A DNA stretch of 64,000 nt from Agaribacillus aureus. GTDB lineage: Bacteria; Bacteroidota; Bacteroidia; Cytophagales; Cyclobacteriaceae. Below, in pieces: positions 35,322-45,200 of the stretch. The first letter of the stretch is position 1, and each line of letters starts with the position of its first letter. Where the stretch lies: the NCBI GenBank assembly GCA_030442055.1, contig JAUJEB010000012.1, positions 117,716 through 181,715 on the forward strand. Direction: 5' to 3'. The position numbers and the translations under genes are program-made. The notes beneath the pieces are model-generated. The model had not been told where the DNA came from. It searched no databases and was given only the letters and a program-made list of their open reading frames with translations.

Positions 35322-35996
35322 ATGTCAAGATTTACAAGAATCGAAGTTGCAAGTGTAATGGCGTCTACCGGGCTGGTACCTTTGTTTTACCACCCGGATG
35401 TTGAATTGGGTAAGAAAGTATTAAAAGCTTGTTATGATGGTGGGGCCAGGCTCTTGGAATTCACCAATCGCGGAGACTATGCACACGAGGTCTTTGCCGC
35501 CCTTAACAAATACGCCGCCGAGGAGTTACCCGAAATGATTATGGGGGTGGGCTCGGTTACAGATGCTGGAGCAGCTTCGCTGTACATGCAATTGGGCGCT
35601 AATTTTGTGGTGACACCTGTCCTTCGTGAAGATATTGCCTTTGCCTGCAACCGAAAGAAGATATTGTGGTCGCCGGGTTGTATGTCATTAACGGAAATAG
35701 CCCGGGCCGAAGAACTGGGAGCAGAGGTTGTCAAGATTTTTCCAGGTGGCCAGCTGGGACCGGGTTTTGTCAAGGCCATCAAAGGACCGTGCCCGTGGAC
35801 CAGCATCATGCCTACAGGAGGTGTATCACCTACAGAAGAAAACCTTACCGCGTGGTTTGAAGCGGGGGTCACCTGTGTCGGTATGGGATCCAAACTGATC
35901 AGTAAAGAGGTGTTGAAGAATAATGATTTTGATTCTTTAAAGGAAAAGGTACAATTTACCATTCAACTTATTGCCAGCATAAAATCCAAAAACTAA
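35322..35996 (+). CDS. kdgA: KDPG aldolase (bifunctional with 4-hydroxy-2-oxoglutarate aldolase)
   Basis: 224 residues, class I aldolase of the KDPG/KHG family. Schiff-base Lys in EVVKIFPGGQLGPGF, Glu region LEFTNRGDYAHE, and the phosphate-binding stretch IMPTGGVSPTEENL. Splits KDPG to pyruvate and glyceraldehyde 3-phosphate, ending the uronate route. Six bases before the TRAP transporter gene dctP. Confidence 0.94.
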   Translation: MSRFTRIEVASVMASTGLVPLFYHPDVELGKKVLKACYDGGARLLEFTNRGDYAHEVFAALNKYAAEELPEMIMGVGSVTDAGAASLYMQLGANFVVTPVLREDIAFACNRKKILWSPGCMSLTEIARAEELGAEVVKIFPGGQLGPGFVKAIKGPCPWTSIMPTGGVSPTEENLTAWFEAGVTCVGMGSKLISKEVLKNNDFDSLKEKVQFTIQLIASIKSKN

Positions 35997-36001
35997 ATAC
36001 T

Positions 36002-36976
36002 ATGAGCAAGCTTTCAGGCCTTCTCCTGTTGTCGATCCTGCTGTTTACCGGTTGCGGGGAAATTGGAAAGGTTAAAACCATAAAATTAGGACACGGCTTG
36101 AACGTCGATCACTCGGTGCACAAAGCCATGGTGTTTTTGGGCGAACGCCTGGAGGAAAAATCCGGCGGTGAAATGAACATTGAGATTTACCCCAACCAGC
36201 AATTGGGCAATGAAAGGCAACTGCTGGAGTTATTGCAGATCGGCAGCTTGGGTATGACTAAAGTCTCTGCCGGGGTAATGGAAAATTTTGCACCCAATAT
36301 GAAGGTTTTTGGCCTTCCATTTATCTTTAGAAATAAGGAGCATGCTTTTAAAATAATGGATGGCGAAATTGGTAGGGAGCTGTTGTTGCAGGGAGAGGCC
36401 TATTGGTTACGAGGCCTGACCTTCTACGATGCCGGTAGTCGCAGCTTTTATACCAAGGAGCGACCTGTTCACACACCGGAAGATCTCTCAGGGCTTAAAA
36501 TAAGGGTAATGGAAAGTGTTACGGCCATGGGCATGGTGAGGAGCCTCGGCGGGTCGCCCACCCCAATTTCATGGGGGGAGTTGTATACTGCGCTGCAGCA
36601 AGGAGTGGTTGATGGCGCCGAAAACAATCCACCAAGCTTCTACCTATCGCGTCACTATGAGGTTTGCAAATATTATTCCCTTGATGAGCACACTACCTTG
36701 CCGGATGTGGTATTAATTGGAACGCATATTTGGGACAGGCTGACCCCACAACAGCAGGAGTGGCTGCAGGAAGCGGTAGATGAATCGGCCGTTTATCAAA
36801 GAAAACTCTGGGATGAATCTGAGCAGGAGGCGCTCGAGGCGGTAAAAAAGGCCGGTGTAGAAATCATTACCCCCGATAAAAGCACTTTCCAAAAAGAGGT
36901 GGCGACGTTGATAGATTCTTATAAGGAAGATCCGGAGATCGCAAGACTTATCGAACGCATTCAAGAAACAGAATAA
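36002..36976 (+). CDS. dctP: TRAP transporter substrate-binding lipoprotein
   Basis: 324 residues with a lipoprotein signal (LLFTGC, Cys18). DctP-type fold: the carboxylate-binding region around GLKIRVMES and the signature SWGELYTALQQGVVDGAENN. The binding protein captures an organic acid outside the inner membrane. Its location after the KDPG aldolase and before both permeases points to a hexuronate or related sugar acid as the substrate. Confidence 0.94.
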   Translation: MSKLSGLLLLSILLFTGCGEIGKVKTIKLGHGLNVDHSVHKAMVFLGERLEEKSGGEMNIEIYPNQQLGNERQLLELLQIGSLGMTKVSAGVMENFAPNMKVFGLPFIFRNKEHAFKIMDGEIGRELLLQGEAYWLRGLTFYDAGSRSFYTKERPVHTPEDLSGLKIRVMESVTAMGMVRSLGGSPTPISWGELYTALQQGVVDGAENNPPSFYLSRHYEVCKYYSLDEHTTLPDVVLIGTHIWDRLTPQQQEWLQEAVDESAVYQRKLWDESEQEALEAVKKAGVEIITPDKSTFQKEVATLIDSYKEDPEIARLIERIQETE

Positions 36977-36986
36977 TAAATAATCT

Positions 36987-37448
36987 ATGAAATTAAGGGA
37001 GAAGATCGACAAAGTCCTGGGCATAGTACTGGCTGTTTTAATGGCCGTTATGGTCGTCAATGTACTATGGCAGGTATTTACCCGCTACGTGGTAGGAGAA
37101 CCAAGTTCATTCACCGACGAATTAGCCCGTTATCTGCTGATTTGGATTGGCATCTTAGGTGCCGCCTACGTCTCAGGCAAAAGGATGCACATTGCCATTG
37201 ACCTTGTGCCTTCCCGTTTAACACCGCGGGCACAGGCCAGGTTATCGGTTTTTGTTAACTTGATTGTTATCCTGTTTGCCGTTACCGTGCTGGTGCTGGG
37301 TGGCGCCCGGCTGGTATATATCACCCTGCTTTTGGAACAAAACTCCCCGGCGTTGCAAATACCATTAGGCGGTGTCTATACCATTATACCTATCAGCGGC
37401 TTGTTGGTGGTCTATTATAAAATTTCCGATCTGCTAAACGTAAAATAA
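36987..37448 (+). CDS. dctQ: TRAP transporter small permease
   Basis: 153 residues with four membrane spans, the standard DctQ layout. Motifs are VNVLWQVFTRYVVGEPSSFT, DELARYLLIWIGILGAAYVS and RMHIAIDL. The stop overlaps the start of the large permease gene (ATAATG), indicating translational coupling. Inner membrane. Confidence 0.94.
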   Translation: MKLREKIDKVLGIVLAVLMAVMVVNVLWQVFTRYVVGEPSSFTDELARYLLIWIGILGAAYVSGKRMHIAIDLVPSRLTPRAQARLSVFVNLIVILFAVTVLVLGGARLVYITLLLEQNSPALQIPLGGVYTIIPISGLLVVYYKISDLLNVK

Positions 37449-38746
37449 TGTTAGAATATATTCCTGTATTAGTACTCGTCATAAGCTTCCTGGTATTATT
37501 GATTCTAGGCGTTCCCGTAGCCTGGAGTATCGGCACGGCCTCCCTGTTTACCATGCTTGTCAGTATTCCTACCATGCCTTCCTTTACCACCGTGGCACAA
37601 AGAATTGCAACAGGGCTGGATAGTTTTGCCTTGCTTGCCATCCCGTTTTTTATCTTATCGGGGCAATTGATGAACCGGGGTGGGATAGCACACCGCCTGA
37701 TTAATTTCGCCAAAACGATGGTGGGCTCCTTGCCTGGAGGCCTGGCACACATTAACGTGATTGCCGCCATGTTCATGGGAGCTATTTCCGGGTCCGCCAT
37801 GGCGGCGGCATCGGCCATGGGTGGAATACTGGGACCAAGGATGGAGAAAGAAGGTTACTCCAAGGAGTTTGGCGCCGCCGTGAATATCACCTCGGCGACT
37901 ACCGGCCTGGTAATCCCCCCGAGTAATACGTTGATCGTTTACTCACTGGCCAGTGGGGGAGCTTCTATCGCCGCCCTGTTTCTGGCGGGTTATTTACCGG
38001 GTATTCTGACCGGATTATTTCTGATGATTGTTGCCGCTGTCTGGGCTAAGAAAAAGGGTTTTCCAGTAGGTGAAAGAAGCAAACTCAAAGATGTTTTTAA
38101 GCACTTCATCGATGCCATTCCCAGCCTTTTATTGCTGGTTTTGGTGATGGGTGGCATTGTCGGTGGTATTTTTACAGCGACAGAAGCCTCTGCGGTCGCC
38201 GTTTTATATACACTGATTCTAGCCTTTGCCTATAAAGAAATCACCTGGAAGGACCTGCCAGGCATATTGTTACATTCTGCCGAAACTACCGCTGTGGTTA
38301 TGTTGCTCATCGGCACGTCCATGAGCATGTCCTGGGTGATGTCTTATGAAAATATTCCACAGGATGTCAGCAACGCCCTGCTTAGCTTTAGCGATAACAA
38401 GGTAGTGATCTTATTAATTATCAATATGATCTTGCTGTTCGTTGGTGTCTTTATGGATATGACACCTGCCGTATTGATTTTTACCCCTATTTTCTTACCG
38501 GTAGTCACAAAATTTGGCATGGATCCCGTTCACTTCGGCATTGTCATGGTGCTGAACTTGTGTATAGGCCTTTGTACGCCTCCCGTAGGCTCGGTATTGT
38601 TTGTTGGGGTAGGTATCGCCAAGACTACCATTGAAAAAGTGATCAAACCATTGTTACCGTTATTTGTTGCCATGCTGATAGCCCTGATGATCGTATCTTA
38701 CTGGCCGGCATTGAGCTTATGGCTACCCGATGTATTCGGTTACTAA
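37448..38746 (+). CDS. dctM: TRAP transporter large permease
   Basis: 432 residues, about 12 membrane spans. Family segments are ALLAIPFFILSGQLMNRGGI, GAISGSAMAAASAMG, IPPSNTLIVYS and VHFGIVMVLNLCIGLCTPPV. Sodium-driven carrier subunit of the TRAP system. Last gene of the uronate operon; a small stem-loop lies 24 bp downstream of the stop. Confidence 0.95.
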   Translation: MLEYIPVLVLVISFLVLLILGVPVAWSIGTASLFTMLVSIPTMPSFTTVAQRIATGLDSFALLAIPFFILSGQLMNRGGIAHRLINFAKTMVGSLPGGLAHINVIAAMFMGAISGSAMAAASAMGGILGPRMEKEGYSKEFGAAVNITSATTGLVIPPSNTLIVYSLASGGASIAALFLAGYLPGILTGLFLMIVAAVWAKKKGFPVGERSKLKDVFKHFIDAIPSLLLLVLVMGGIVGGIFTATEASAVAVLYTLILAFAYKEITWKDLPGILLHSAETTAVVMLLIGTSMSMSWVMSYENIPQDVSNALLSFSDNKVVILLIINMILLFVGVFMDMTPAVLIFTPIFLPVVTKFGMDPVHFGIVMVLNLCIGLCTPPVGSVLFVGVGIAKTTIEKVIKPLLPLFVAMLIALMIVSYWPALSLWLPDVFGY

Positions 38747-38769
38747 AATCAATGGTGGGGAAATGGAAA

Positions 38770-38785
38770 GGAGTCAGGTGACTCC
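38770..38785 (+). other. Small stem-loop after dctM
   Basis: GGAGTC-AGGT-GACTCC is a perfect 6-bp stem with a tetraloop. It lies between dctM and the anion carrier gene with no T-run, so its role as operon boundary is uncertain. Confidence 0.35.
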
Positions 38786-38914
38786 TCTGGCGCCATAGAA
38801 AAGAACTGGACCTTTGAATGGCGTGGTAGCATAGTTAATAATTTCGTAATGTCCAGTGCTGGCAAATATGAGAATCTTTGAGATTCTTTATCATTCAATT
38901 AACTTTTGTGTTTT

Positions 38915-40336
38915 ATGGCTGATTCCAGGTTTGCAGCAATTAGGTTATATATAAGAAAGCGGTGGCCCTTTCCTAAGAAAATCCCCCTTTTATTAATTGT
39001 ATTCCTGATATCTTTATTCCTTTCCAATCTTTTTGGCAGCGAGGAGATCTCGGTGCAGGCAAATCACGCGCTATTCCTTTTGCTGTTTGCCGCCGGTCTG
39101 TGGATCACCGAAGCGATTCCTCCTTTTGCGGTGAGTATATTGATTATCGGATTTTCAATCTATTTTTTGGATGATATACAGTTTAGTGTGATTTCCAAGG
39201 ACTGGCAAAAATATATCAGCACCTGGTCCAGCCCCATTATCTGGATATTACTGGGTGGATTCTTCCTGGCTATGGGCGCCCAGATTACGCAGTTTGACAG
39301 GAAGTTCTCCCGTTACGTCCTGCAACGATTCGGAACCAACCCATACATCATTTTATTAGGGTGTATGCTGGTAACCGGTTTGCTGAGCATGTTCATGTCC
39401 AATACGGCCACCACCGCCATGATGGTAACGATCCTGATTCCCATTGTCAATGACCTGGATAAGGACGATCCCTTTGTGAAAGCCCTGTTCCTGGGTGTTG
39501 CAGCCGCCGCTACAGTAGGCGGGATGGGAACGGTTATAGGTAGCCCGCCCAACGCCATTGCCCTGGGTGTGATACAAAACAACGGTGTGAACTTTGGCTT
39601 CCTGGAGTGGATGATGATAGGTATGCCGGTGGCTATGATATTGATTTTTTTGATCTGGTTGTTGCTGAAAAGCTTTTACCGTACTAAATACCAAAGCATT
39701 GAATTAAGTGACAATGGTGATCATCATGCCTACCCTAATAGAAATACGGTCTCCAGCAGAAGGATAGTAGTGATTACTTTTATGTTGACCATTGGTTTAT
39801 GGCTTACTTCTCCGTTGCATAATATACCTGTTGCCCTAGTCTCTTTCCTGCCTATATTGATTTTGACGGTCAGTGGTGTGGTGTTGGCCGAAGACCTGAG
39901 GTTGGTTCCCTGGGATACGCTTATTTTGGTGGCCGGTGGGCTGACGTTAGGCATTGTTATCAGTGACTCAGGGTTAGCGGATTTTCTAGTAGGAAAAATC
40001 CCTGTTTTGGACAATATTTATGTGATGTTGATTATTCTTGGCCTGCTAACGGCCACACTTTCCAATATCATGAGCAACACTGCCGCAGCTAGCGTACTTA
40101 TCCCCGTTGGCGCCTCGTTCTTACCCGATCATGTGCTGATGGTAGCAGTGGTCATTGGCTTATCCGCCTCTACAGCATTGTTTCTCCCCATTTCAACACC
40201 ACCAAACGCTATCGCCTATTCGTCCGGTTTCCTGAAACAGTCCGACTTCCGCTTTGTCGGATTAGTAGCAGGGTTGGCGGGGCCAGTGATAATTCTGGTA
40301 TTGACTGAGGTTCTGATGAGTTTTTGGCCAATGTAA
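38915..40336 (+). CDS. SLC13/DASS-family anion:sodium symporter
   Basis: 473 residues from ATG 38915 (a TTG three codons earlier is less likely). About 11-12 spans with the duplicated SLC13 signatures: MSNTATTAMMVTILIPI with GSPPNAIALGV in the first half, and MSNTAAASVLIPVGASF with ISTPPNAIAYSSG in the second. Family members carry di-/tricarboxylates or sulfate with sodium. Next to the TRAP genes but separated by 168 bp. Given the sulfatases, sulfate is possible; dicarboxylate is equally plausible. Confidence 0.9.
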   Translation: MADSRFAAIRLYIRKRWPFPKKIPLLLIVFLISLFLSNLFGSEEISVQANHALFLLLFAAGLWITEAIPPFAVSILIIGFSIYFLDDIQFSVISKDWQKYISTWSSPIIWILLGGFFLAMGAQITQFDRKFSRYVLQRFGTNPYIILLGCMLVTGLLSMFMSNTATTAMMVTILIPIVNDLDKDDPFVKALFLGVAAAATVGGMGTVIGSPPNAIALGVIQNNGVNFGFLEWMMIGMPVAMILIFLIWLLLKSFYRTKYQSIELSDNGDHHAYPNRNTVSSRRIVVITFMLTIGLWLTSPLHNIPVALVSFLPILILTVSGVVLAEDLRLVPWDTLILVAGGLTLGIVISDSGLADFLVGKIPVLDNIYVMLIILGLLTATLSNIMSNTAAASVLIPVGASFLPDHVLMVAVVIGLSASTALFLPISTPPNAIAYSSGFLKQSDFRFVGLVAGLAGPVIILVLTEVLMSFWPM

Positions 40337-40421
40337 TATTTGTAATAATCATTGGTTCGGGCCGGATTTCTGCCGGCATATATTCTTTAAACCCGCAAGG
40401 AAATAATTCTTGCCGATCCGT

Positions 40422-41534
40422 TTAAAATACTATGCCCATTCTAACATCAATGTTTTGTGCCACATGGCCGTGTGCTTTCAGGGAAATGCCGATTTTTAAT
40501 GACTTGTAAAGTCGATAATCCAGCGCGTATCGTTGAAATATAGGAGGGTTGCCTGGAGCGGGTCTGGCCAGGTAAAAACCAAACTGCTGGCTGAATTGAT
40601 ACCTTCCGAATAGTAAATTATTTCCGGCCATAAGAGAGAAGATGTAGGTTTTATAATTTTCTCCTGTAAGCCTTCTTTTTTCTTTGTGCGAAGTGTCATA
40701 TGACGCTTCTGCGCCCAGGTTAAAAGCGTAAATCTTTCCCAGCCGCTTAAAAACCCCTCCATTCAAACCTATGGTCAGCTTTCTGTTTCCTTCGTCATTA
40801 AGTGTATCACTCACCGAGCGCGTAGTGCCAAATACGCCAGCGTAATATTGCCAGGGGAATTTAGTTTGGTCTTTTATTTTATTTCTTACGGGCAAAGGCC
40901 TGTCAAACAAAATGTAATCCAGGCCCAAAGCAACGGTTGGGTAGTTAATACCCTTGTTGGGCTGCCGTATGCCGCCGTTGGAAATGTGATTGTAAAAAAC
41001 CGACAGGTTGATATTCCACTGAGGATTTACTTTATAGTTGATGCCCAGGTTTAGCAATAGCGGAAAGCTGAAAGAGGTGCTGTAAAATACATTGGTGGGA
41101 TTTTCTATTTCATCAAAAATCTTATTCATATAAGCAATACCTATACCGGACCTTAAGGTAAAATGCAGCCTTTTCCGGTAGCTTAACAGCGGCTCGAAAA
41201 AAAAGATCAGGCTATAGGCATTACCCAAAACCGGGGCATTACCAAAATTAGTATAGGAAAACGCGAGCCCCACCTTGCTGTAACAATTACAATTTTGCCA
41301 TGACTTATCCTTTATTTTCAGCTGGCTGATCTCCGCATTCAACCCCCAGGGTGTGCTGGTGGAAATGGATTTTACTTCGCTACTGTGGGCGATGATATAC
41401 CCATATTGGTATTTGATCCCGATGTAGAGTGGATCTCTGGGATTGTCTTTCCGCACACTATCCTGCTGTCCCCAAACGGCCGGTTGGAAAGCTATCAATG
41501 AGATGAGAACGGTTATAAACTTTATCATCTTCAT
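40422..41534 (-). CDS. PagL-like lipid A 3-O-deacylase / acyloxyacyl hydrolase
   Basis: 370 residues with signal peptide (to WGQQ). The PagL motif YNHISNGGIRQPNKG supplies the likely catalytic His183 and Ser185; the surrounding strands (SVFYNHISN, YPTVALGLDYILF) fit an outer-membrane beta-barrel. Length is typical for the Bacteroidota acyloxyacyl hydrolase family and longer than enterobacterial PagL. Would remodel lipid A. Convergent with the anion carrier gene. Confidence 0.85.
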   Translation of the reverse strand: MKMIKFITVLISLIAFQPAVWGQQDSVRKDNPRDPLYIGIKYQYGYIIAHSSEVKSISTSTPWGLNAEISQLKIKDKSWQNCNCYSKVGLAFSYTNFGNAPVLGNAYSLIFFFEPLLSYRKRLHFTLRSGIGIAYMNKIFDEIENPTNVFYSTSFSFPLLLNLGINYKVNPQWNINLSVFYNHISNGGIRQPNKGINYPTVALGLDYILFDRPLPVRNKIKDQTKFPWQYYAGVFGTTRSVSDTLNDEGNRKLTIGLNGGVFKRLGKIYAFNLGAEASYDTSHKEKRRLTGENYKTYIFSLMAGNNLLFGRYQFSQQFGFYLARPAPGNPPIFQRYALDYRLYKSLKIGISLKAHGHVAQNIDVRMGIVF

Positions 41535-41566
41535 AGGGTATCGATCAGGGGCTTTATGTGATTATA

Positions 41567-41574
41567 TAACTTTG
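41567..41574 (+). promoter_or_regulatory. -7-like element before metal-efflux genes
   Basis: TAACTTTG matches TAnnTTTG about 150 bp before the first gene of the efflux cluster. No clear -33 TTTG at the expected spacing. Confidence 0.35.
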
Positions 41575-41724
41575 TAAAGCAATAAAATTGTTTCACTTAA
41601 ACCATGTTTTTTGTATAAATCTTTTATAACTGAAATTAAATAAGCCCAAAATCAAAAACCAATTTTTATCTTAAAACGTAAGTAGAAATGAGTGCCTGTT
41701 CAAATAGGCACTCGAAAAGCTTCA

Positions 41725-42105
41725 ATGATAAAAAAAGTAAGTTATATATTTTTATTTTCAGCTACGGGGCTGTTGTTGACCCACTCCCTGGTGCCGCATT
41801 CGCATCATGCCGGAGACGGTCAGACAAACATTCAAAAATATTGCTCTCACCAAGAAAATAATTTATTAGGACTGCTGGCTTCAGCGTTTCATTTGGATCT
41901 TGGAAATGACCATTTGGAGAATTTAAAGCCGGCCAGCTCCCAGGTGGCATCAATGGCTGCGATGCTTGTCTTATCAATTGTTGCATTTGATTTAAAATTA
42001 TTTACCGAAAGGAAGCCAAACTACTATTGTTATCCTCAAACCAGCAGTTTATCCAATCCTTTTCTCCTTTCCCTCCATTCGCGAAGGGGACCTCCCGTCA
42101 TTTAG
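41725..42105 (+). CDS. Small His-containing membrane protein preceding metal efflux genes
   Basis: 126 residues from ATG 41725, which gives MIKKVSYIFLFSATGLLL as a signal/anchor; an upstream GTG-type extension is not needed. A His cluster (LVPHSHHAGDG) follows, then a CSHQEN segment and a second hydrophobic stretch (VASMAAMLVLSIVAF). His and Cys near the membrane suggest metal binding. Such small proteins are frequently placed ahead of CzcA genes in Bacteroidota. Role inferred from position. Confidence 0.7.
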   Translation: MIKKVSYIFLFSATGLLLTHSLVPHSHHAGDGQTNIQKYCSHQENNLLGLLASAFHLDLGNDHLENLKPASSQVASMAAMLVLSIVAFDLKLFTERKPNYYCYPQTSSLSNPFLLSLHSRRGPPVI

Positions 42106-42148
42106 ATTGGTGTAAGCCGATCTAATATCCCGACCCAATGCACGGGTC
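42103..42148 (+). other. Tandem hairpins in the leader of the efflux gene
   Basis: Hairpin 1: TAGATTGG/CCGATCTA (42103-42110/42117-42124, one G-T pair) overlaps the stop codon of the upstream gene. Hairpin 2: GACCC/GGGTC (42132-42136/42144-42148), then AGTTTTA. Could be a weak terminator or an attenuator of the efflux operon. Confidence 0.4.
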
Positions 42149-42230
42149 AGTTTTATCACCATTTTTCAACTGTGAATTAGAAGAAAGCTGCTAGTGCTTT
42201 CTGCAATTCTTTTTATTAAAAAATACAATT

Positions 42231-45200
42231 ATGATTGATGCTATAGTAGGGTTCAGCATCAGAAATAAGCTGATTGTGATCCTATTTATATTAGCCTGGA
42301 TCGGATGGGGCGTTTACTCCGTTACACAAATCCCAATTGGCGCTGTTCCGGATATTACCAACAACCAGGTGCAGGTTATTACCACATCGCGCAATTTATC
42401 AACCCAGGATATTGAGCAGTTTATTACCTATCCCGTCGAATTGGAAATGGCCAATTTGCCAGGTGTTGTGGAGATCAGATCGATTTCAAAATTTGGATTG
42501 TCGGTTGTGACCGTGGTTTTTGAAGACGATATGGGAACCTTTCTGCCCCGTCAGCTAATCTCGGAAAAATTAACATCGGCCTCAGAAAAAATCCCCCCGG
42601 AATTTGGAAAGCCTGAAATGGGCCCGATTACTACCGGCCTTGGCGAAATTTATCAATACATACTGGATGTAAAACCGGGCTATGAAGATGAATATTCAAC
42701 CATGGATTTGCGCACTATCCAGGATTGGATTGTCAAAAGGCAACTTTCGGGAATTCCGGGAGTCGTAGAGGTCAACACCTGGGGAGGATTTTTGAAACAA
42801 TATGAAGTGGCCGTAGATCCGGAAAGGCTCAAAGCAATTGACATCACTATTTCGGAAGTTTTCGAAGCCCTGGAAAACAACAATAATGTGACTGGCGGCG
42901 GATACATCGAGAAGGCAACAGAAAGCTACTTTGTGAGAGGGGAAGGGATGGTGAAATCGCTGGAAGATATTGAAAAAATTGTCGTCACGTCCACCAGCGG
43001 TGTGCCTGTGCTTATTCGGGATATAGGCGAGGTTACCTACGGTAGTGCCAATCGGTTTGGCGCCATTACTGGCAATGGAAAGGGAGAAAAGGTAATGGGA
43101 CAGATTATGATGCTTAAGGATGCCAACTCCAGTGACGTTATTAAAAATGTTAAAAAGAGAGTGGCCGAAGTTCAGGAGCTGCTACCGGAAGGCCTGGTGA
43201 TTAATGCCTTTCTCGAACGTACGGAGCTAATCGAAAAAACGACATTTACAGTAACGGAAAACCTGGTCCTTGGGGCGCTAATTGTGATTTTTGTGGTGGT
43301 ACTGCTGCTGGGAAATTTTCGCTCCGGACTGATTGTGGCTTCGATAATCCCGCTATCGCTGCTTTTTGGTATTTCCATGATGAATTTGTTTGGAATTTCA
43401 GCCAACCTGATGAGCCTTGGAGCCATTGACTTCGGCATTATCATCGATGGAGCTGTTATTATTATTGAATATATCGTTTTTAAAACTAATCAACATGCCG
43501 GTACGCTGCTGGGCTTAAAAGGCGATGAATTAAGTAGGGAAAAAGACCGTATGACCCTGGAAGGAACCAGGAAAATGATGCAACCGGCTATTTTCGGTCA
43601 GGTTATTATCCTGATTGTGTTTATTCCTGTTTTGTCCCTCTCCGGCATCGAAGGTAAGATGTTCAGGCCCATGGCCTGGTCCTTTGGTTTTGCACTGTTG
43701 GGAGCCATGATCTTAAGCTTGACCTATGTGCCGGTGCTCGCCTCCATTATATGCAAACCTAGCTCAGGCCAAGGCGCAAATATCTCCGACAAACTTATGA
43801 AGGCCCTGCAAAACGCTTATAAACCCGTCATCCACCTGGCATTAAGGAGTAAAAGGGCCGTACTTACATTGGCGGCTGCGCTGCTCCTGGGAAGTGTCTT
43901 TATATTTTTGAGAATGGGGGGCGAGTTTATACCTACCTTAAATGAAGGGGATTTTGTGGTACAACCCGTTTTAAAGACCGGTACCTCCCTGGGGAAGACG
44001 GTGGAAATAATGACAAGGCTGGAAAATATTTTGATTGATGAATTCCCGGAAGTTGAGCAGGTAGTCACCAGGATCGGGGCGGCGGAAGTACCAACCGACC
44101 CCATGTCCATGGAAGAGGCCGATGTCATTATCAAACTAAAACCAAAAAATGAATGGTCCAGTGCCCGTACCAGGGAAGAATTGGCTGATAAAATGAAGGC
44201 TGCGATGTCGATAATTCCAGGCCTGGGTTTTGAATTTACCCAACCCATTGAAATGCGTTTTAATGAGTTGATTACCGGTGTACGTTCTGATGTGGCCATC
44301 AAAATTTACGGCGAGGACCTGGATGAACTGTTCGGCCTGGCCAACCAGGTAAATGAGTTGATCCACGATGTGCAGGGTGCCGCGGATATAAATGTGGAAA
44401 AAACCACCGGCCTTCCTCAAATGGCTGTTAAGTACAACCGGGATAAAATAGCCCAATATGGGCTGAATATCAACGAGCTGAATAGAATAGTAAGAATGGC
44501 ATTTGCCGGCGAGTCGGCAGGCATCTTGGTGGAAGGTGAAAAACGCTTTGACCTGGTGGTGCGTCTGGGTGAAGCGTTCAGGAAGGATATTACCAACCTG
44601 CAAAACCTTTATGTGAACCTTTCAGGGGGAGAGCAAATTCCATTAAGAGAAGTCGCAACCGTAGAATATAGTACTGGTCCGGCTAAAATTTCCCGCGATG
44701 ACGCCAAAAGACGGATTGTCATTGGTATTAATATTCGCAACCGGGATGTCGAGTCATTAGTCAACGAAATACAGGATATTTTATCTTCCCAGCTGGACCT
44801 GCCTTCAGGTTATTACATCACTTATGGTGGCCAGTTTGAAAATTTACAAAAGGCCAAAGAGCGGCTGAAAGTAGCTGTGCCCATTGCGTTGATACTCATT
44901 TTTATCATGCTTTATTTTACTTTTCATTCTTTCCGGCAGGCGTTGATGGTATATTCTGCTATCCCGCTGGCGGCCATCGGCGGCATATTGCTGCTTTGGA
45001 TCAGAGGGCTTCCATTTAGTATTTCCGCAGGTGTGGGCTTTATTGCACTATTCGGTATTGCCGTATTGAATGGGATAGTGTTAATAGAGTTCTTTAATGA
45101 ATTAAAAGAAAAAGGGGTAAAAGATATTAGAGAACGAGTTTTAAAAGGAACACAAATGAGGCTCAGACCTGTCCTGCTGACAGCCTCCGCCGCCGCGCTG

